Counted from the stretch's first letter, positions 52,475 to 62,085 are shown. The stretch: DNA of 64,000 nt from Algoriphagus sanaruensis (GCF_001593605.1 NZ_CP012836.1:1926501-1990500), one strand, 5' to 3'. Translations and numbers: made by a program. Notes: a model not told the origin generated them from the sequence alone.

Positions 52475-52625
52475 CTTCGGTCTTCCGTCTCCCGTCTTCA
52501 AACTTAAATCTTCTATTAATCGATGGGATCCGGATTCTTCGGTCTTCCGTCTCCCGTCTTCAAACTTAAATCTTCTATTAATCGATGGGATCCGGATTCT
52601 TCGGTCTTCGGTCTCCCGTCTTCAA
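52475..52625 (+). repeat. 62-bp tandem repeat, about 2.4 copies
   Basis: Copies at 52475-52536, 52537-52598 and a partial at 52599-52625. Each starts CTTCGGTCTTCCGTCTCCCG and ends with ATCGATGGGATCCGGATT. Copies one and two look identical; the third differs at one base early on. It ends 10 bp before the ATP-binding protein ATG at 52636. It forms the right arm of the S23 cassette. Confidence 0.88.
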
Positions 52626-52635
52626 TCTCATCACT

Positions 52636-53334
52636 ATGGAAAACGTCATCAAAACCGTCAATCTCCGGAAGCTCTATACCACGGAGGAAGTAGAAACTAC
52701 CGCCTTGGATGGTATCCAAATTGAAATCAAAAAGGGCGAGTTTGTCGCGATTATGGGGCCATCAGGCTGCGGAAAATCGACTTTGCTCAATATCATTGGC
52801 CTGCTGGATAATCCGGATAGCGGACAATACTTTTTTCTGGGCAATGAAGTAGCCAATTACTCGGAGCGCCAGCGTTCAGGAATGCGAAAAGGCAACATTG
52901 GCTTTGTGTTTCAAAGCTTCAACTTGATCGATGAATTGACTGTGTTTGAAAATGTGGAGCTACCTCTCCTTTACTTGAAAACCCCAACCGATGAGCGCAA
53001 AAAGCGAGTAGAAGAGGTTTTGACCCGAATGAACATTATGCATCGGCGGAATCACTTTCCGCAACAGCTTTCCGGCGGTCAGCAGCAACGTGTGGCGATT
53101 GCTCGTGCGATTGTAGCCAAGCCATCTGTAATCCTCGCCGATGAACCTACCGGTAACTTGGATTCCAAAAATGGGGAAGAAGTGATGCGACTTTTGGAGG
53201 AATTAAATAACGAGGGCACTACGATCGTTATGGTGACTCACTCCCCTCATGACGCCAACTACGCACATCGAGTGATCAATCTATTTGATGGTAAAGTGGT
53301 GACAGAGAATATTCGGGAGCAGTTTCATGTATGA
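52636..53334 (+). CDS. MacB-type ABC transporter ATPase
   Basis: 232 residues from ATG 52636. Walker [13 protein letters not shown] (about 37-48), signature [16 protein letters not shown], Walker [14 protein letters not shown]. It belongs to the LolD/MacB family and should power export with FtsX-type permeases. A further 17 codons in frame upstream lie within the tandem repeat (ATG 52585) and are probably not native. It is the only ATPase for the four permeases that follow. Confidence 0.95.
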   Translation: MENVIKTVNLRKLYTTEEVETTALDGIQIEIKKGEFVAIMGPSGCGKSTLLNIIGLLDNPDSGQYFFLGNEVANYSERQRSGMRKGNIGFVFQSFNLIDELTVFENVELPLLYLKTPTDERKKRVEEVLTRMNIMHRRNHFPQQLSGGQQQRVAIARAIVAKPSVILADEPTGNLDSKNGEEVMRLLEELNNEGTTIVMVTHSPHDANYAHRVINLFDGKVVTENIREQFHV

Positions 53335-53339
53335 CGCAC

Positions 53340-53406
53340 TCTGATGTCCGGTGTCGGATGTCGGATTTCCGAAAGACACCGGTCATCAGACATCCAACAT
53401 CGGACT
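53340..53406 (+). repeat. Long palindrome with TGTCCG-type motif before the first permease
   Basis: TCTGATGtCCGGTGTC (53340-53355) pairs with 53375-53390 (15 of 16), and an inner TCGGA/TCCGA pair closes the loop. There is no T-run, so it is not a simple terminator. It contains TGTCCG-N4-CGGATG (53345-53360), like the other island dyads. It could be a REP-like element or a regulator site; I cannot decide from one copy. Confidence 0.65.
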
Positions 53407-53475
53407 TGTTATGATTTGTACCTAAACAATATTGCAAAGCTCATATTTCTCCAAGCCTCCTAACCCCCAACTTCC

Positions 53476-55836
53476 ATGCTCCGGCACCATCTTTTGTTAG
53501 CCTTTAGAAGTTTTAAAAAGCATAAGTCAATTTTCGCGATCAACCTTTTTGGATTGACCATTGGGCTGGTGACAGTGGTTTTGATTATGCTATGGGTCAA
53601 GGACGAGTTGAGTATCAATCGCTACCATTCTAAAATTGATCAGATTTATTCGGTTCAGACCAATCATGACAATGCGAATGGATTAGTAACCATGAATGCT
53701 ACTCCAGCCCGAATGGCAGAGGCCATGGAGGCGGAATTGAGTCAGGTCGAGTCAGCCACAGCGATTTCTCCGTTTATCGAAGGGGTAAGTTTTGAGCAGG
53801 GGGAATTGAAAATGGCAGGCAACGGCTATTTTGTGGATCAAGCTTACTTGGAGATTTTTGACATAGAGTTTTTGTCTGGAAACCAATCAAAAGCACTTTC
53901 CGGAATCAATTCGGTAGCCTTGTCCGAGAGCCTCGCAACCAAGCTTTTTGGTTCTTCTCAACTTGCTCTAGGAAAATCTTTGAAATGGAAGGTCTTCACT
54001 TTCGAAAATGAAGTCGAAGTCACAGGTGTTTATCGGGACTTTGGAACCTTAGATGAAATCAAGCCGGAATTTCTATTGGCCTTTCCATATTTCTTAGACA
54101 TGCTGGGAGAAGGAGCACATTGGGACAATTTCAATGCTTCCACAGTGGTACTCCTGAAAGACGGGACAGACATAGATTCATTTAATGCTCAGCTTTCTGG
54201 TTTTATCAAATCCAAAGAAGCCCGGTCCAACGTCACGGCTTGGGTTCAGGCTTTTGGCGATACCTACTTATATGGAACTTATGAAGGTGGAAAAGCAGTC
54301 GGAGGTCGGATCAGTTATGTGAGGTTATTTTTGGTGTTGGCATTTTTTATCCTCGCGATCGCCTGCATCAATTTTATGAACTTGACTACCGCTCGATCCA
54401 TGAGTCGGGTAAAAGAAATTGGCGTGAAAAAATCTATTGGAGCGAGCAGAGGAAGTCTGATTGTCCAATTCCTTTCCGAATCCTTGCTGCTGAGTTTTAT
54501 GGCTCTGATTTTGGCAATTCTCGCTTCCAATTTTTTACAACCCTTATTTAATCAACTAACAGGAAAATCATTTCAGCTAGTAGTAGGACTGGAAGAAGTT
54601 TCACTATTAGTTGGAATCTGGGTTATTACCGGTCTGTTTGCTGGAATCTATCCTGCCATCTATTTGTCTCGATTTAAACCCATGGAAGTCATGAAATCCC
54701 AAATCAAAGGAAGCTTTGGGGAATTGTTGGCTAGGAAAGGATTAGTCGTGTTTCAATTTTCTATTTCGCTTTTATTGATTATTGGAATCATCGTTTTGGC
54801 CAAGCAAATGGCACATATCCAAAATCAGAATTTGGGTTATAATAAAAGCAACTTGTTGGAAATCAATACTCCGGCGATTGACTCGGCTCAATTGGAGTCT
54901 TTTTTGGCGGAAGTCAAAAAGCTTCCCGAAGTGGAAAATGCTTCCAGTTTGAGTCATCCCTTGGTAGGTTTGGCAAGTGCGACCATCGGCTTAACATGGG
55001 AGGGTAAGAATCCTGATGATCAGATCAAATTTGAAAATATCACGGTCAATTATGGATTGATCGAAACGATGGAATTTGAAATGGCTGAAGGGCGAGCTTT
55101 TTCTCCGGAATTTGGAGAGGAGCAGGGCAAGATTATTCTCAATGAGGCGGCTGTCAGAACGATCGGTTTCCAAAATCCAGTTGGGCAAATCGTCAATCTT
55201 TGGGGGGAGGATAAGGAAGTTATCGGGGTAGTGAAGGACTTTAATTTTGAATCCCTGAAGGAAACGGTAAAGCCTGCTTTTCTGAAATATGATCCTTCAT
55301 TCGCACAGAAACTCATGATTCGGATTAATTCTGCCAATCAGCCCGAGACCATTGCAAGTATTTCTGAACTCTATCAGGATTTTTCAGGTCAGGCCATGGA
55401 TTACAAGTTTATGGATGAGGATTACCAAACCCTCTATGTTTCTGAGCAAAGAACTTCGGCCTTAGCCCGATATTTTGGGGTAACGGCCATTTTCCTATCC
55501 TGTCTGGGTTTGTTTGGACTGGCTGCGTTTACCGCTGAAAAGCGAAAGAAAGAGATCGGAATCCGCAAAGTGATGGGAGCAAGTACCTCGGGAATTTTGG
55601 CCTTGATTTCCAAGGATTTTGTGAAACTGGTTTTGATATCCATTCTCCTTGCTGTTCCCATTGCATGGTTTTTTGCTGAGGCATGGCTAAAATCCTATGC
55701 CACACAGACTACTTTAAGTTGGTGGATTTTTGCAGGTTCGGGATTGGCCTTGGTCGCAATTACCATAATGACGATTGGCTATCAAGCGTACAAGGCTGCC
55801 TCGAGTAATCCCGTGCATTCCCTTAGGGGTGATTGA
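53476..55836 (+). CDS. MacB/FtsX-type ABC permease 1
   Basis: 786 residues. N-terminal membrane segment (about 20-42), a large periplasmic MacB_PCD domain, three membrane segments around 275-390 (RLFLVLAFFILAIACINFMNL; KEIGVKKSIGA), a second periplasmic domain, and three C-terminal segments with KKEIGIRKVMGAS. Ends SSNPVHSLRGD. A mechanotransmission-type permease that uses a separate ATPase (the gene just upstream). The substrate is unknown. Confidence 0.9.
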   Translation: MLRHHLLLAFRSFKKHKSIFAINLFGLTIGLVTVVLIMLWVKDELSINRYHSKIDQIYSVQTNHDNANGLVTMNATPARMAEAMEAELSQVESATAISPFIEGVSFEQGELKMAGNGYFVDQAYLEIFDIEFLSGNQSKALSGINSVALSESLATKLFGSSQLALGKSLKWKVFTFENEVEVTGVYRDFGTLDEIKPEFLLAFPYFLDMLGEGAHWDNFNASTVVLLKDGTDIDSFNAQLSGFIKSKEARSNVTAWVQAFGDTYLYGTYEGGKAVGGRISYVRLFLVLAFFILAIACINFMNLTTARSMSRVKEIGVKKSIGASRGSLIVQFLSESLLLSFMALILAILASNFLQPLFNQLTGKSFQLVVGLEEVSLLVGIWVITGLFAGIYPAIYLSRFKPMEVMKSQIKGSFGELLARKGLVVFQFSISLLLIIGIIVLAKQMAHIQNQNLGYNKSNLLEINTPAIDSAQLESFLAEVKKLPEVENASSLSHPLVGLASATIGLTWEGKNPDDQIKFENITVNYGLIETMEFEMAEGRAFSPEFGEEQGKIILNEAAVRTIGFQNPVGQIVNLWGEDKEVIGVVKDFNFESLKETVKPAFLKYDPSFAQKLMIRINSANQPETIASISELYQDFSGQAMDYKFMDEDYQTLYVSEQRTSALARYFGVTAIFLSCLGLFGLAAFTAEKRKKEIGIRKVMGASTSGILALISKDFVKLVLISILLAVPIAWFFAEAWLKSYATQTTLSWWIFAGSGLALVAITIMTIGYQAYKAASSNPVHSLRGD

Positions 55837-55925
55837 TTGAAAATTCCTGCGATTTTGCGTGGATTTCCCAAAACTAAAAAGAATTCAATACCAACTTAAG
55901 AATACCAAATTGTTTGTTCCAGGTT

Positions 55926-56027
55926 TGGGCGGGAATGGGATCATTGTTCTTTGCTTTACTGACCGTAGGATTCCAAGCATTGCGTGCCGCCTGGTCCAAT
56001 CCTGTTGATTCTATTCGGACGGAGTGA
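55926..56027 (+). pseudogene. 3' remnant of a fifth permease
   Basis: An open stretch reads W-A-G-M-G-S-L-F-F-A then LLTVGFQALRAAWSNPVDSI, R-T-E, stop: the exact C-terminal pattern of these permeases (compare SFQSFKTAASNPVDYLKNE at 58656). The frame is open only back to about 55878 and has no start or ribosome site. It is a relic of a deleted permease gene, with 89 bp between the intact permease 1 stop and the recognisable remnant. Confidence 0.8.
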
Positions 56028-56030
56028 TTT

Positions 56031-56066
56031 TGCCCGAGTGCGGACAAATTGGACACTACTCGAACA
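56031..56066 (+). promoter_or_regulatory. Candidate enhancer dyad before permease 2
   Basis: TGCCCG (56031), CGGACA (56041) and CGAACA (56061) fall on the same 10-bp phase. The first pair fits TGtyCG-N4-CGrACA with one mismatch. It lies 170-205 bp before the permease ATG and upstream of a terminator. A weak -24-like TGGCAT-N5-TTCT is at 56163. Confidence 0.5.
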
Positions 56067-56077
56067 GTGTTTTAATC

Positions 56078-56116
56078 AAAAAAGGCCTTTCTGGATCTCA
56101 GAAGGGCCTTTTTTGC
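56078..56116. terminator. Intrinsic terminator between permease units
   Basis: A 16-bp stem with one mismatch (56078-56093 with 56099-56114, AGGCCTTTCTG) followed by T-run. It isolates permease 2 from the upstream operon, so permease 2 needs its own promoter. Confidence 0.87.
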
Positions 56117-56235
56117 TTTGGAACATATTCTGAATTAATCCATGCAACCAATTCAGAACAAGTGGCATCTCCATTCTAGAAACTAAACTAACCCATTTTT
56201 TCTGAAAACTAAACCAACCTAAAATCCAGCTAGTC

Positions 56236-58656
56236 ATGTGGAAGAACTATCTCAAAATTGCCTACCGAAATCTGCTCAAAAACAAAATCTACTCCGGGAT
56301 CAATATCCTCGGGTTAGGAATGGGAATGGCGGCCACTTTGTTAATTCTGATCTATGTGGTCGATGAATTGAGCTATGACAAATTCCATCCTGATGCTCCG
56401 CAGATTTATCGCGTGGGCATGAAAGGGAGTATGAATGGGAATGCGTTTGATATGCCCTATTCCCCGGCTCCCATGGCTCAGGCTATTCAAGAAGAAATAG
56501 CCGGTGTAGAGGATGTCCTTCGAATCGGCGTGTTTCGAACCATGCCCATGCGTTTTGAGGAGAAGTCCTTTACCGAACCCATTACCTTGGTTACTGACCC
56601 CAATTTTTTCAGGTTCTTCGGGTTTGAATTGCTGAAAGGGGAACCCGAAACTGCGCTGAAAGGTCCAGATCGGGTGATTTTAACCGAGTCTGCTGCCAAG
56701 CGCTACTTTGGAGATGAGGATCCCATCGGTAAAGCATTGCTGCGAGGATCAGAAAAAACCGCAACAGAAGTTACTGGTGTAGTTGCTGACCCTCCCCATA
56801 ATTCCCACCTTACTTTTGATATGATCTTGTCTGGGGATAGCTGGGGGTACATGAAGGACGTGCAATGGTCCTCCAACAATCTGTACACCTATTACAAACT
56901 CAATCCACATGCGGATCAAGCGGAAGTCAAATCGGCGATTGATGGATTTATTCCCAAGTATTTTGGTCCTGAAATCCAGCAGTTTTTGGGGATTTCTCTT
57001 GAGAAATTTAAAGAGCAGGGAAATGAATTTGGCTATCAAGTCATGCCACTTTTGGACATTCATTTATACTCTAATACTTCGGATGAGCTCAAGCCAGGAG
57101 GAAGTATTCAGTACCTCTATATTTTCGGTGCCGTAGCATTTTTTATTATTCTAATTGCCTGCATCAATTTTATGAATTTGGCTACGGCGCGAGCTTCCAA
57201 TCGGGCTAAAGAAGTGGGTGTACGAAAAGCCATTGGCGCTCAAAAAAATCGCTTGGTGATCCAGTTTTTGTCCGAATCTTTTCTCTATTGTCTGATTTCT
57301 GGGGTCTTGGCCATTCTGTTGATTGTGATTGCCTTGCATCCGTTCAATCAACTTTCGGGGAAAGACTTAGGCTTGGGCATTTTTACCAATCCAATGGTCG
57401 GCTTAGGGATTCTTGGTTTTTTGGTAATGGTAGGTCTGATCGCAGGTTCTTATCCCGCCTTTTATTTGACTGCTTTTGCTCCCGTTACCGTCTTGAAAGG
57501 GAAAATCAAAGCAGGCGTAAAGCGATCCAACTTCAGAAATGGCTTGGTTGTATTCCAGTTTTTGATTTCGATCTGTTTGATCATTGGGAGTATGGTAGTC
57601 TACAAACAGCTCAATTACATGCAGGAGAAAAACCTCGGCTTCCAAAAGGAAAATGTCCTGAATCTATTGCATACCCGTACCTTGGGAGAGCGAGCTGAAT
57701 CTTTTAAACAGGAACTTCTCGCGCAAACGGGCTTTGAAGCAGCGAGTTTTGCCAATACACTTCCCCCAAATATTGATTGGACTTCCGTGTTTCGGACGGT
57801 AGATGGTCAGCAGGATTTTCTCTGCAATCTGAATTTTGTGGATCATGATCAGCTTCAGGCCCTAGGCTATGAGTTGATTCAGGGACGATTCTTTTCCAGA
57901 GAATTTCCAAGTGATACAGGTACCGTGGTGCTCAATGAGACAGCTTTCAAGCAAATGGGTTGGACGGAACTGGATGGAAGCCAAAAAGTAAGTGGCTTCT
58001 GGAACACGAATGATGAACCGGTAGAACGGACCGTTGTGGGGGTGATCCGGGATTTCAATTTTGAAACTTTGCGATCTTCTGTTAAGCCCTTAATCATGAC
58101 CCTGGGGGATGTTCCCAATAATGAAATGGCCATTCGAATCAGCCCGGGCAATCCTCAGGAGAAAATTGCTGCCTTGCAAAAGGTCTGGGCAAAATATGCT
58201 GACGGTGCTGCTTTCGAGTACTCCTTTATTGATTCCAATTTTGATCGGCTCTTTGAGTCAGAGCAAAAAATGGGCAATATCATTCTGAGCTTTACGGTAT
58301 TGGCGATTAGTATTGCTTGTTTGGGGTTGTTTGGATTAGCAGCTTATACGACCGAGCAGCGATCCAAAGAAATCAGTATTCGCAAAGCTTTGGGTGCATC
58401 GATGGGGAATCTAGTCACCTTGTTGAGCAAGGATTTTGTCTTGCTAGTCGTGATTGCTTTCGCGATTGCCGGACCTCTAAGTTATTATCTGATGGAGAAA
58501 TATTGGCTGCAAAATTTTGCTTTCCGAACACAAATTGACCTGGTGTTGATCCTCATGGCAGGTTTGATTTCCATCGTGATTGCTTTGTTCACTGTCAGTT
58601 TCCAGAGCTTCAAAACTGCAGCATCCAACCCAGTGGATTACCTTAAAAATGAATAA
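56236..58656 (+). CDS. MacB/FtsX-type ABC permease 2
   Basis: 806 residues. Same layout as permease 1: N-terminal segment (LKNKIYSGINILGLGMGMAATLL), MacB_PCD periplasmic domain, central triple segment with NLATARASNRAKEVGVRKAIGAQ, second periplasmic domain, C-terminal triple segment with SKEISIRKALGAS, and terminal AASNPVDYLKNE. No ATPase is fused or adjacent. The downstream gap contains another enhancer-like dyad. Confidence 0.92.
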   Translation: MWKNYLKIAYRNLLKNKIYSGINILGLGMGMAATLLILIYVVDELSYDKFHPDAPQIYRVGMKGSMNGNAFDMPYSPAPMAQAIQEEIAGVEDVLRIGVFRTMPMRFEEKSFTEPITLVTDPNFFRFFGFELLKGEPETALKGPDRVILTESAAKRYFGDEDPIGKALLRGSEKTATEVTGVVADPPHNSHLTFDMILSGDSWGYMKDVQWSSNNLYTYYKLNPHADQAEVKSAIDGFIPKYFGPEIQQFLGISLEKFKEQGNEFGYQVMPLLDIHLYSNTSDELKPGGSIQYLYIFGAVAFFIILIACINFMNLATARASNRAKEVGVRKAIGAQKNRLVIQFLSESFLYCLISGVLAILLIVIALHPFNQLSGKDLGLGIFTNPMVGLGILGFLVMVGLIAGSYPAFYLTAFAPVTVLKGKIKAGVKRSNFRNGLVVFQFLISICLIIGSMVVYKQLNYMQEKNLGFQKENVLNLLHTRTLGERAESFKQELLAQTGFEAASFANTLPPNIDWTSVFRTVDGQQDFLCNLNFVDHDQLQALGYELIQGRFFSREFPSDTGTVVLNETAFKQMGWTELDGSQKVSGFWNTNDEPVERTVVGVIRDFNFETLRSSVKPLIMTLGDVPNNEMAIRISPGNPQEKIAALQKVWAKYADGAAFEYSFIDSNFDRLFESEQKMGNIILSFTVLAISIACLGLFGLAAYTTEQRSKEISIRKALGASMGNLVTLLSKDFVLLVVIAFAIAGPLSYYLMEKYWLQNFAFRTQIDLVLILMAGLISIVIALFTVSFQSFKTAASNPVDYLKNE

Positions 58657-58675
58657 TCATCTGTCCGATTTCGAT

Positions 58676-58711
58676 TGTCCGTAGGCGGTCAAAACTTCAG
58701 TTATTCGGACA
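58676..58711 (+). promoter_or_regulatory. Candidate enhancer dyad before the GIN-domain gene
   Basis: TGTCCG (58676) and CGGTCA (58686) form a TGtyCG-N4-CGrACA dyad with one mismatch; CGGACA (58706) is in phase, and another TGTCCG is at 58662. A -24-like TGGCAT (58762) is 51 bp further on, with a poor -12. Confidence 0.5.
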
Positions 58712-58806
58712 ATGATCAGAAATAAAACCTTGAAATTGAGTCCTATTCGCCGTTTTTGGCTTGGCATAATTCATGAAAATCTAATAACCATCAAAACACA
58801 AATGTT

Positions 58807-59499
58807 ATGAAAACCACATCAACTATTCTTTCATTTCTTCTTTTTATGGCCGTAGTCTTTACGGTAGAGGCGCAAAAATCCCAAACTCGAACCCCCGGAA
58901 GCTTCAACAAAGTTGAGGTAGGAGGCAGCTTTGATGTCTTTATTACCAGAGGTAACCGAGATGAGGTTCGTCTAGAATCAGGTTCATTTGACCTAAGCAA
59001 GGTCATCACCGAATTAGATGGCCGAACCTTGGAAATCAAGTTGGAAAAAGGAAACTACCGTAATGTGGATGTCAAAGTCTACGTAACAATCCGGGATTTG
59101 GAAGCTGTCGGAGCTTCGGGTTCAGGAAATGTTTTGTTGGCTTCTGATTTTGGAGCAGCAGAGTTTTCAATTGGACTTTCCGGTTCGGGAAATATCAAGG
59201 CGAAAAATATCAATGCCGAAAAACTAAACGTCGGAATGAGCGGATCAGGAGAAGTTGAGATCGAAGGCGGAGAGGTAGAATATGCGAATATCGGGCAGTC
59301 TGGCTCTGGGAAATTTGATGCGATCAATTTGAACGCTGAGCGAGTGAAGATCGGTAAATCTGGTTCAGGTGATACTTATATCGGAGCGAGCCAAAGCCTA
59401 ACCGTGGGATCCTCAGGTTCTGGTAATGTATATTACCGAGGTAATCCTGAAAACAAAAGCATTGCAAGAAGTGGCTCATCCCGAGTCATCAAACAATAA
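58807..59499 (+). CDS. Head-GIN domain (DUF2807) exported protein
   Basis: 230 residues. Signal peptide (MKTTSTILSFLLFMAVVFTVEAQ). The rest is a right-handed beta-helix-like repeat rich in SGSGxV units (GASGSGNV, GLSGSGNI, GMSGSGEV, GQSGSGKF, GKSGSGDT, GSSGSGNV) typical of DUF2807. Function not known; such proteins are often surface or periplasmic. It lies between permeases 2 and 3 and ends at a terminator, so it has been recruited into this regulon or inserted. Confidence 0.88.
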   Translation: MKTTSTILSFLLFMAVVFTVEAQKSQTRTPGSFNKVEVGGSFDVFITRGNRDEVRLESGSFDLSKVITELDGRTLEIKLEKGNYRNVDVKVYVTIRDLEAVGASGSGNVLLASDFGAAEFSIGLSGSGNIKAKNINAEKLNVGMSGSGEVEIEGGEVEYANIGQSGSGKFDAINLNAERVKIGKSGSGDTYIGASQSLTVGSSGSGNVYYRGNPENKSIARSGSSRVIKQ

Positions 59500-59525
59500 A
59501 AACCAACCACCAGCACCATGAACGG

Positions 59526-59560
59526 AGTGCCGACTGGGATTCCAAGTCGGCACTTTTTTA
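59526..59560 (+). terminator. Intrinsic terminator after the GIN-domain gene
   Basis: A 10-bp stem (59526-59535 with 59545-59554, AGTGCCGACT) followed by T6. Permease 3 starts only about 20 bp beyond, so it may rely on readthrough or on a promoter I cannot see. Confidence 0.82.
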
Positions 59561-59579
59561 ATTCTAAGCTTTAGCTAAT

Positions 59580-62006
59580 ATGATTGAAAACTACTTCAAA
59601 ATCGTCATTCGAAACGCCAAAAAGCATCCGCTTTATGTTTCCATCAATCTCCTTGGACTTGCTGTGGGAATGGCAGTTTCCTTGGTGATTTTGATTTATG
59701 TTCGCTTTGAATTTAGCTATGACAATTACCATCCCGATGGTGATAGACTTTTTCGAGTATCTAGAGCTTGGTTTAATCCCGATGGGGAAATTAGTCTGCA
59801 TCTCGGACATACGGCACCACCTTTTGGCCCCCTTCTCAAATCGGATTTTCCGGAGGATGTGGAGGTTTCTGCCCGACTATTCAATTACAATCCATTGATC
59901 AAAAATGGAAATCAGGCTTTTGAGGAAGATCGATTTTTCTTTGTGGATCCGGAAGTCTTTGATGTATTCGGATGGGAGATTTTAGAGGGGGAAGGCAAAG
60001 GAGCTTTGGCCCAAGCTGACGGAGTGATCCTTTCGGAAAGCACTGCCAAACGATATTTTGGTGATCAGTCTGCCATCGGTCAAACCTTACTAGCGAATCT
60101 GGCAGGTCAAGAGGTGACTTTGCAGGTGCGGGGTGTGATGAAGGATATGCCTGAAAACTCTCATTTTCAAGTCGACTTTTTGTCTTCAATGGTTCCGGTA
60201 ATCCAGTTTTTTGGCGGTTTGGAGGCCTTTATGTCGAATTTTGGAGGGAATAGCTTTTCGACCTATATCAAGCTTCGGGAAGGCTTGGACTATAAAGACT
60301 TTGAAGCCAAGTTGCCGGGATTAATTGATCGTCACATGGGAGAAACTCAGGCAGGGATTCCTTACTCCAAAGGAACGCAGCTCTTCCTTTGGCCCATCAA
60401 GTCGATTCACTTGTATTCCAACTTGGATTCTGAAATCGAACCGAATGGTAATATCGATTACGTGTACATCTACTTGGCAGTGGCCTTATTTATTCTGCTG
60501 ATTGCTTGTATCAACTTTATGAATCTTTCCACAGCTCGATCTTCCTTAAGGTCGATGGAGGTAGGACTAAGGAAAGTTATGGGCGCGGATCGTGGTTTGC
60601 TAATCCGACAATTTTTGGGGGAATCATTTGTAATGACCCTGTTTGCGATGGTTTTAGCCATCTTGCTGGTCGTATTTTCGTTGCCATTTTTTGCGGATTT
60701 CACCGATAAGCCTCTTTCATTTAACCCTATTTCCAATCCGGAATACCTCGGATTGATTGTTGGGATTATGGTATTTGTTGGCCTGATTTCAGGGAGCTAT
60801 CCAGCTTTATTTCTTTCAGGATTTATGCCAGCCAAAGTTCTTAAAGGGGCATTTAAAGCGGGGAAAGTTCACGAGCGATTCCGTTCTGTTTTGGTCGTAG
60901 GCCAGTTTGCCATTTCCGTCATGCTGATTGTTGCCGTTTTTGTGGTAGTCAATCAGTTGCAGTTTATGCAAAGCAAGGATTTGGGATTCAAGAAAGAGGA
61001 TATCGTTTACCTCCCAACGAGTCCCCGAATCAACGAAAATTGGAAGATTTTCAAAGATCGATTGGAGAATCATCCGGGAATTGAATCTGTCACTTTATCC
61101 AGTCGGGTGCCTTCCGGGCGCTTGTTGGATTCTCAGGGTGGAACAGCCGAGGTCAATGGAGAAATGACCCAGTTGGATCTTCGGATCGCAGATATTCATG
61201 TCGCGCATAACTTTTTGGATACCTATGGAATCTCGGTAGTCGCTGGGCGAAATTTTGATGAAAAACTCGCCAGTGACTCTACAGAGGCCTTTCTGCTCAA
61301 TGAAACTGCCGTGAGACAGATTGGCTGGTCAAGTCCTCAAGAAGCCATCGGAAAGCAGTTTTTGTATGGGGGACGTAGAGGATTCGTGACTGGGGTGATG
61401 CAGGATTTTCACTTCGAAAGTTTCCACCAGCCGATAGTTCCGATCGTGTTTTTGGTAGTGAATGATCGTCAAAATCAAGTCAGCATTAAACTAAAAGCCG
61501 ATCAACGAGAAGAAGTACTTGCTTATCTTAAAGGAGAATGGGCGGAGATTCGTCCTGACTTTCCGTTTGAACCGAATTTTGTGGATGAGGGATTCAATCG
61601 GCAATATGAAGCCGAGGATAGGCTAAAGGCTATTTTCACCTTCTTCTCAGCCTTGGCCATTGTGATTTCGGTGCTGGGATTGTTGGGCTTGGTCACTTTT
61701 GCTACTGAACAGCGAACCCGTGAAATCGGAATTCGAAAAGTTATGGGAGCTGAAACTGGAAACATTCTCATGTTGCTTGGGCAGGACTTTTTGAAATTGG
61801 TGGGTATAGGTTTCCTTTTAGCGATTCCGATATCCTGGTATGGATTGAATTCTTGGCTAGATGACTTTGCTTACCACATAGGCGTACATTGGACGGTGTT
61901 TCTTTGGGCTGGAATTTTAGCAGGACTGATTGCCGGAGTTACGGTCGTTTCCCAAACTATCAAAGCAGCCTGGGCCAATCCCGTAAAAAGTATCAAGAAT
62001 GAATGA
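59580..62006 (+). CDS. MacB/FtsX-type ABC permease 3
   Basis: 808 residues with the standard layout: first segment in KKHPLYVSINLLGLAVGMA, MacB_PCD domain, central segments with SLRSMEVGLRKVMGAD, second periplasmic domain, C-terminal TREIGIRKVMGAE and ending AAWANPVKSIKNE. Unlike the other units it lacks a nearby enhancer-like dyad and follows a terminator closely. Confidence 0.92.
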   Translation: MIENYFKIVIRNAKKHPLYVSINLLGLAVGMAVSLVILIYVRFEFSYDNYHPDGDRLFRVSRAWFNPDGEISLHLGHTAPPFGPLLKSDFPEDVEVSARLFNYNPLIKNGNQAFEEDRFFFVDPEVFDVFGWEILEGEGKGALAQADGVILSESTAKRYFGDQSAIGQTLLANLAGQEVTLQVRGVMKDMPENSHFQVDFLSSMVPVIQFFGGLEAFMSNFGGNSFSTYIKLREGLDYKDFEAKLPGLIDRHMGETQAGIPYSKGTQLFLWPIKSIHLYSNLDSEIEPNGNIDYVYIYLAVALFILLIACINFMNLSTARSSLRSMEVGLRKVMGADRGLLIRQFLGESFVMTLFAMVLAILLVVFSLPFFADFTDKPLSFNPISNPEYLGLIVGIMVFVGLISGSYPALFLSGFMPAKVLKGAFKAGKVHERFRSVLVVGQFAISVMLIVAVFVVVNQLQFMQSKDLGFKKEDIVYLPTSPRINENWKIFKDRLENHPGIESVTLSSRVPSGRLLDSQGGTAEVNGEMTQLDLRIADIHVAHNFLDTYGISVVAGRNFDEKLASDSTEAFLLNETAVRQIGWSSPQEAIGKQFLYGGRRGFVTGVMQDFHFESFHQPIVPIVFLVVNDRQNQVSIKLKADQREEVLAYLKGEWAEIRPDFPFEPNFVDEGFNRQYEAEDRLKAIFTFFSALAIVISVLGLLGLVTFATEQRTREIGIRKVMGAETGNILMLLGQDFLKLVGIGFLLAIPISWYGLNSWLDDFAYHIGVHWTVFLWAGILAGLIAGVTVVSQTIKAAWANPVKSIKNE

Positions 62007-62085
62007 TGGATTTGAGAAGGCTCATCGAAAAGTCTGATTTTTGGAATTCGAGGGTCTCTTATAAAGTATAATCTTATTCCAATCT

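Noticed and set aside
52475..52625. Tandem repeat as a possible CRISPR array
   Set aside because: The repeats are directly adjacent 62-bp units with no variable spacers, and no cas genes are near.
53400..53475. Sigma-54 promoter for permease 1
   Set aside because: A TTGCA is present near 53437 but the matching -24 position has no GG, so it fails the consensus.
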